DNA from: CBFGRU01 sp965651255
GTDB taxonomy: Bacteria; Planctomycetota; Phycisphaerae; Phycisphaerales; SM1A02
Reading direction: 5' to 3'
DNA length: 11,325 nucleotides
Assembly: GCA_965651255.1 (NCBI GenBank)
Contig: CBFGRU010000086.1
Location: 1-11,325, forward strand
The translations under genes and the position numbers were made by a program. Under the pieces are notes generated by a model. The model did not search any database and had not been told where the DNA came from. It saw only the letters and a list, made by a program, of their open reading frames with translations. Below are positions 7,964-11,325 of the stretch, in pieces. Each line of letters starts with the position of its first letter. The first letter of the stretch is position 1.

Positions 7964-8866
7964 ATGCGTGTTGTGAGTCTCCTGCCTTCTGCCACGGAAC
8001 TGCTCGCTGCGATCGGAGCGGAAGATCTGCTCGTCGGGCGATCGCATGAGTGCGACTATCCCCCTTCCGTCCTCGATCGACCGATCCTGACCGCCCAACG
8101 GACCAGCGCGGAGAGCAGCCCGGAGATTGATGCGCAGGTCCGGGAATCGCTCCGCGCGGGCGAATCGCTGTACACATTGGATGCTGATCAACTTCGGGCG
8201 CTTCAGCCGGATGTCATTCTCACGCAGGACCTCTGCGAAGTTTGTTCGATCGACCTGAACACGGTGCGCACCGTCGCGGCAGAAATGTCCACACCGCCCC
8301 GGGTGATTTCGCTCGACCCGAAGTCGTTGGAAGACATCTTTGATGATCTGCTGAAAGTCGGCCGAGCGGTGCAACGCGAAGATGATGCGGAAAACGCCAT
8401 GGTCGCCCTTCGTGAACGGTACTGGACCGCGCGGGACTATGTGAACCCGTACATCGAAGGGCCCGAGGTCGCGTTTCTTGAGTGGATGGCCCCCCCCTTC
8501 GTTGGCGGGCACTGGACGCCGCAGCTCATTCGCGATGCGGGCGGCCGACATTCCCTGAACGAGCCCGGCGCCAAGTCGCGCGCGGTGCACGGCGAAGACC
8601 TCATCGAAACGATGCCCGATCGATTGATCATCTGCCCGTGCGGCTACGCGCTCGAAGTCGTGGAAGCCCGATTGCACGAAGCCGCCAGCCAGCCGTGGTG
8701 GCCGCTGTTGCCGGCCGTTCAGGAAGGCCGCGTCGCGCTGGTCGATGGGAACCAGATGTTCAATCGCCCCGGCCCGCGCCTGGTCGATGCGTTCTGCTGG
8801 CTGGTGGGTTGGCTGAACGATCGACCGGAAGTCATCCCGCCCGCATTTCCCGTGAAACTGCTTTGA
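7964..8866 (+). CDS. BtuF-like (cobalamin/iron-siderophore type) binding protein without signal peptide
   Basis: This 300-residue protein belongs to the helical-backbone-hinge substrate-binding proteins that include BtuF (COG0614). Landmarks are SLLPSATE at 5-12, HECDYP at 28-33, TQDLCEVC at 87-94, the block EWMAPPFVGGHW at 173-184 and NRPGPRLVDA at 267-276. This subgroup, often labelled cobalamin-binding protein, commonly starts with the SLLPSATE strand and has no export signal, as here, so it may work in the cytoplasm and its ligand is uncertain. The ATG at 7964 was chosen because it gives exactly the family N-terminus; upstream in-frame starts such as 7823 add sequence with no signal peptide. 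No clear ribosome binding site is visible. No permease or ATPase gene follows; two exported proteins of unknown function do, the first after 32 bases. Importer function is therefore not supported by context. Confidence 0.88.
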   Translation: MRVVSLLPSATELLAAIGAEDLLVGRSHECDYPPSVLDRPILTAQRTSAESSPEIDAQVRESLRAGESLYTLDADQLRALQPDVILTQDLCEVCSIDLNTVRTVAAEMSTPPRVISLDPKSLEDIFDDLLKVGRAVQREDDAENAMVALRERYWTARDYVNPYIEGPEVAFLEWMAPPFVGGHWTPQLIRDAGGRHSLNEPGAKSRAVHGEDLIETMPDRLIICPCGYALEVVEARLHEAASQPWWPLLPAVQEGRVALVDGNQMFNRPGPRLVDAFCWLVGWLNDRPEVIPPAFPVKLL

Positions 8867-8898
8867 CGTGAAGGCACGCAGCGCGCGATACTGCTGCG

Positions 8899-10110
8899 AT
8901 GATGTGGCGGTCTCGCACTCTTAGGGAATGGCAGCTCTTTCTGCTCACCATCATGTGGCTCGCCACCGCGCCGGTGGTCGTGCATGCGCAGTGGCGAAGT
9001 CAGTTCGATCCGGTTGACACCGGGTTGGTTCAACGAGAACTCTTCGCAGCAGTCGGCGACGATGCGTCGCATCGTGAGATCATCGCAACGCTTCTCGATG
9101 AATATGTCGAGCAGGTTCGACTGCTTGACCAAGGCCGCGCGGAGCTGAGCGCGTGGTTCGATGCGCGTGCGGTGCCCGCGCCGGGCGCATTCAGGCGAAT
9201 GAACGCGCACTTCGGTACCGATCAGTACATCATCATCCAGGCAGAGCGCCGGATGATGACGATCCTCTCCGATCAGCTTTTTGGCGACCTGCATCTGGTT
9301 CTTCCCACGCTTGAAGCGCACATCAGACGATTGGAGCAGGATGCGCGTCGTCGGCGCGTGCTGAACCCGGCGAACTTCGAGAATACACCTGCCGGCCGGG
9401 ATGCCATTTTCGATGCGATCGCCTGGGCGATGAGAGAAGTCAACGAACCGGATCGCTTGCGCACGATCCGAACCGCAGTGGAAGATCAACTCGCTCGCGC
9501 CGATGCACTGATACGGTCGTATGAGCATGCGCTGCCGGATCGTACGACGCAGTTTGCCCTGTTTCAGTTTGAACTGAGAAGCGCCGAGACGCTCGACGCC
9601 CGAGAGCGCATTGGCGATGAATGGCACGCCATGAACAGAGACATGCAGCGTGATGTTCGCCTCATCGGCAATGCCATGGCGGAGATCACCGAAGTGATTC
9701 GACCTTTTCTGCTGCCAGAGGAGTTGAAACGATTCGATGCGGATCGCATCCGAACCACGCGCCAGTGGATCGGCAACAATCAATTCGAGTGGAAGCTGGA
9801 TATCGTGCGCAAGCAACTGGGTGAAGGTGATGCTGCCCTTCGATCGAAACTGGACGATCTCGAGTGGCGATACCTTCGTGCCAAGGATGCCGCCGCCGTG
9901 CATCTGCGCGAACCGTTCGAGCATTATGCGTACGCCCGGTACTGGATCGATGCACGCATCCACCCGACCGATCCTGAGACCGCCCGTATCGATCATGAAG
10001 CCATTCAAGCGCCCTACGCGGAAGCGAGCGCTTCGTGGACCCGCGCAATCGACGCCTTCCACCGTGAACTGGAACAACTTGCCCTCGATCAACTGGAGAC
10101 ATCGCATTGA
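8899..10110 (+). CDS. Exported alpha-helical protein of unknown function, first of a QWRS pair
   Basis: I do not recognise this 403-residue protein. A signal peptide is clear: a basic start, a hydrophobic core at about 12-28 and a VHA cleavage site at 28-30, so the mature protein would begin QWRSQFDP. The rest contains no cysteine and is rich in Glu, Arg, Ala and Leu with heptad-like spacing, predicting long amphipathic helices, for example at 116-155, 186-211, 230-268 and 313-345. This is reminiscent of periplasmic helical proteins of the Spy/CpxP kind, but I see no LTxxQ motif and make no such assignment. The start is one of two adjacent ATGs (8899 or 8902). The gene lies 32 bases after the BtuF-like gene and overlaps the next gene by four bases. 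A long open frame on the opposite strand lacks a signal peptide and overlaps the 3' end of the BtuF-like gene, so I take it as a shadow. Confidence 0.85.
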   Translation: MMWRSRTLREWQLFLLTIMWLATAPVVVHAQWRSQFDPVDTGLVQRELFAAVGDDASHREIIATLLDEYVEQVRLLDQGRAELSAWFDARAVPAPGAFRRMNAHFGTDQYIIIQAERRMMTILSDQLFGDLHLVLPTLEAHIRRLEQDARRRRVLNPANFENTPAGRDAIFDAIAWAMREVNEPDRLRTIRTAVEDQLARADALIRSYEHALPDRTTQFALFQFELRSAETLDARERIGDEWHAMNRDMQRDVRLIGNAMAEITEVIRPFLLPEELKRFDADRIRTTRQWIGNNQFEWKLDIVRKQLGEGDAALRSKLDDLEWRYLRAKDAAAVHLREPFEHYAYARYWIDARIHPTDPETARIDHEAIQAPYAEASASWTRAIDAFHRELEQLALDQLETSH

Positions 10111-10127
10111 ATCAGCTCCAGTTGATC
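10087..10127 (+). promoter_or_regulatory. Inverted repeat enclosing the stop/start junction and the ribosome binding site of the second QWRS gene
   Basis: GATCAACTGGAG at 10087-10098 and CTCCAGTTGATC at 10116-10127 are perfect 12-base reverse complements with a 17-base loop. The GGAG at 10095-10098, eight bases before the TTG start of the second gene, lies in the left arm and would be paired. The stop of the first gene and the start of the second lie in the loop. In mRNA this would hide the ribosome binding site until a ribosome finishing the first gene opens the stem. The structure is visible in the sequence; the coupling role is an inference. Confidence 0.6.
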
Positions 10128-11325
10128 ATTCTTGTTCTGACGTTCATCGCCGGGGCGGCCGAGGCCCAGTGGCGGTCGCCTCAGGATCCATCGCACCCAT
10201 CCATCAATCGTGAATCATTGGAACAGATTCTCGAAGCGCACGACGTCGCCGCTGAAGATATCGAACGCGCGCTGGCCGCATGGGATGCCCTGCAGCGTGA
10301 CTATCAGGCCGCGCATGATCGCGCGCGACTTGGATATCTGCGCACATCAGAGCGGCGCACGCAATGGCAGTTGGAGAACAATGCGTTCGAATCTCCCGAC
10401 ATCTCTCATGGTCTGGACTTCGGCTCCGGTGCAGTGACTGCACAGATGTTGCGCGATCGGTTCACCGCAGAACAGGCATTCCACCACACGCTGTCTGCCC
10501 TACCTTCAATCGCGCCGAACGAATCGCTCCGAGCGGCGATCCTCGAACCGGAAGTGCGCCGAACCGTGCAGACAGTGCGGTACTTCACGTTCAACGCTTC
10601 ACCCGAGTTCCGCGGCCTGTTCTTCATTGGCGATATCTTCGACGCGGTTGAACTCCGCGACACTTCTCGGCACGCGCTTGGTCCGGTTGGACATCGATAC
10701 ATCGCTGACCTCTGGCCGGTCGTCCGCGACTGGCACATGCAGCAGGCGCTGACTTCCGAGCGATACGCCGGAATGCGAATCTCCCGACTCGACCTCGGCA
10801 CGCCCCGCGAGCAGCGCGTTCTGGAAGAGATGCGCGAATTCCTGAGGGCACGAAGTGCCATTCTTGAGCGATTCATTTCCATCAATCGCAGTTACCAATC
10901 GCAAGCGTTGGCTGCGATCAGCAACGATGACGACCGCCAGACTCTTCACGAGGCCTTCACCGCCGCGCGGTATCCGGAGTATTTTCAGGAATCACCCGCT
11001 CACATTGTCCTGCGGGCACTGAACAATCATCCGGGACTTGATGAAGAACTGGCCGATGCCGTCGCCCGATTCAGCGATGACTTTCACCAGCAATGGGAGG
11101 CGCTGCGTGAACGATTGATCAACGCCAGCCGACAGGGAGAGTCGCCTTCATTCATTGCCCAGTGTCTTGAAGTTCGCATCCTGATGTATGCCTACCCCGA
11201 ATCGATTCTCCCTGAATCAATCGTCATTCCGGAGATCATTCATCCCTGTGAGCCGCTGATCTTTGAACGCGACGCGATGGTCCGAGGGACTTTGCGCGCA
11301 CTGAGCCGCCTGCTCCCCGAGCCGC
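10107..11325 (+). CDS. Exported alpha-helical protein of unknown function, second of a QWRS pair (partial, runs off right edge)
   Basis: 406 residues are visible and the frame is still open at the window edge. The start is a TTG that overlaps the TGA of the previous gene (TTGA). It is preceded by GGAG at eight bases, and an in-frame stop at 10065 leaves no other sensible upstream start. The first 20 residues form a signal peptide with a hydrophobic core at about 5-18 and an AEA cleavage site, giving a mature N-terminus QWRSPQDP, close to QWRSQFDP of its neighbour. Unusually, the signal peptide has no Lys or Arg. The mature part is mostly helical and charged, with a probable coiled-coil stretch at 36-75 and helices around 233-285 and 311-340. 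Two cysteines (353 and 381) are late in the visible part. I recognise no enzymatic motif. Shared start and helical character suggest divergence from the preceding gene after tandem duplication. Confidence 0.82.
   Translation, partial: MNQLQLIILVLTFIAGAAEAQWRSPQDPSHPSINRESLEQILEAHDVAAEDIERALAAWDALQRDYQAAHDRARLGYLRTSERRTQWQLENNAFESPDISHGLDFGSGAVTAQMLRDRFTAEQAFHHTLSALPSIAPNESLRAAILEPEVRRTVQTVRYFTFNASPEFRGLFFIGDIFDAVELRDTSRHALGPVGHRYIADLWPVVRDWHMQQALTSERYAGMRISRLDLGTPREQRVLEEMREFLRARSAILERFISINRSYQSQALAAISNDDDRQTLHEAFTAARYPEYFQESPAHIVLRALNNHPGLDEELADAVARFSDDFHQQWEALRERLINASRQGESPSFIAQCLEVRILMYAYPESILPESIVIPEIIHPCEPLIFERDAMVRGTLRALSRLLPEP

Noticed and set aside
8490..8497. Run of eight C residues in the BtuF-like gene, possible slippage site
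   Set aside because: The frame continues intact through the conserved MAPPF segment on both sides, so there is no sign of a phase-variable or broken gene.
8719..10107. 462-residue open frame on the minus strand opposite the first QWRS gene
   Set aside because: It has no signal peptide or known motif and runs into the 3' end of the BtuF-like gene, while the plus frame has a clear signal peptide and a coupled junction. Codon statistics could confirm this.

Overview
The window looks like a piece of a high-GC bacterial chromosome, most probably from a planctomycete of the Phycisphaerae type. Three things suggest this: genes for the first two subunits of alternative complex III, a secreted protein with a C-terminal sorting tail beginning VPAPGA, and a pair of exported helical proteins I cannot place. 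The taxonomic call is an inference; no rRNA or marker gene is present.

Layout. Positions 1-3558, minus strand: actA (pentaheme cytochrome c) followed by actB (large iron-sulfur subunit, running off the left edge), overlapping by 13 bases. Positions 3559-3733: divergent intergenic region. Positions 3734-6858, plus strand: a TatD-family metal-dependent hydrolase and an RND-superfamily (MMPL type) exporter, overlapping by 4 bases at an ATGA. Positions 6859-7058: convergent gap with a 13-bp perfect hairpin. Positions 7059-7733, minus strand: a small secreted protein with a PEP-CTERM-like tail. Positions 7734-7963: second divergent gap. Positions 7964-11325, plus strand: a signal-less BtuF-like binding protein, a 403-residue exported helical protein, and a second exported helical protein that runs off the right edge.

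How they work together. ActA and ActB belong to a quinol:electron-acceptor oxidoreductase that replaces the bc1 complex; the remaining subunits would lie left of the window. The hydrolase and RND exporter look co-translated, but no shared pathway is evident. The last three plus-strand genes are closely spaced and could form one transcript.

The least explained part is the final pair. Both mature proteins would begin QWRS and share a DP dipeptide a few residues later, which suggests divergent paralogues. Their junction is a TTGA stop/start overlap enclosed by a perfect 12-bp inverted repeat that contains the apparent Shine-Dalgarno of the second gene, an arrangement expected of strict translational coupling. 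I did not find a defence system, CRISPR array, mobile element or RNA gene.
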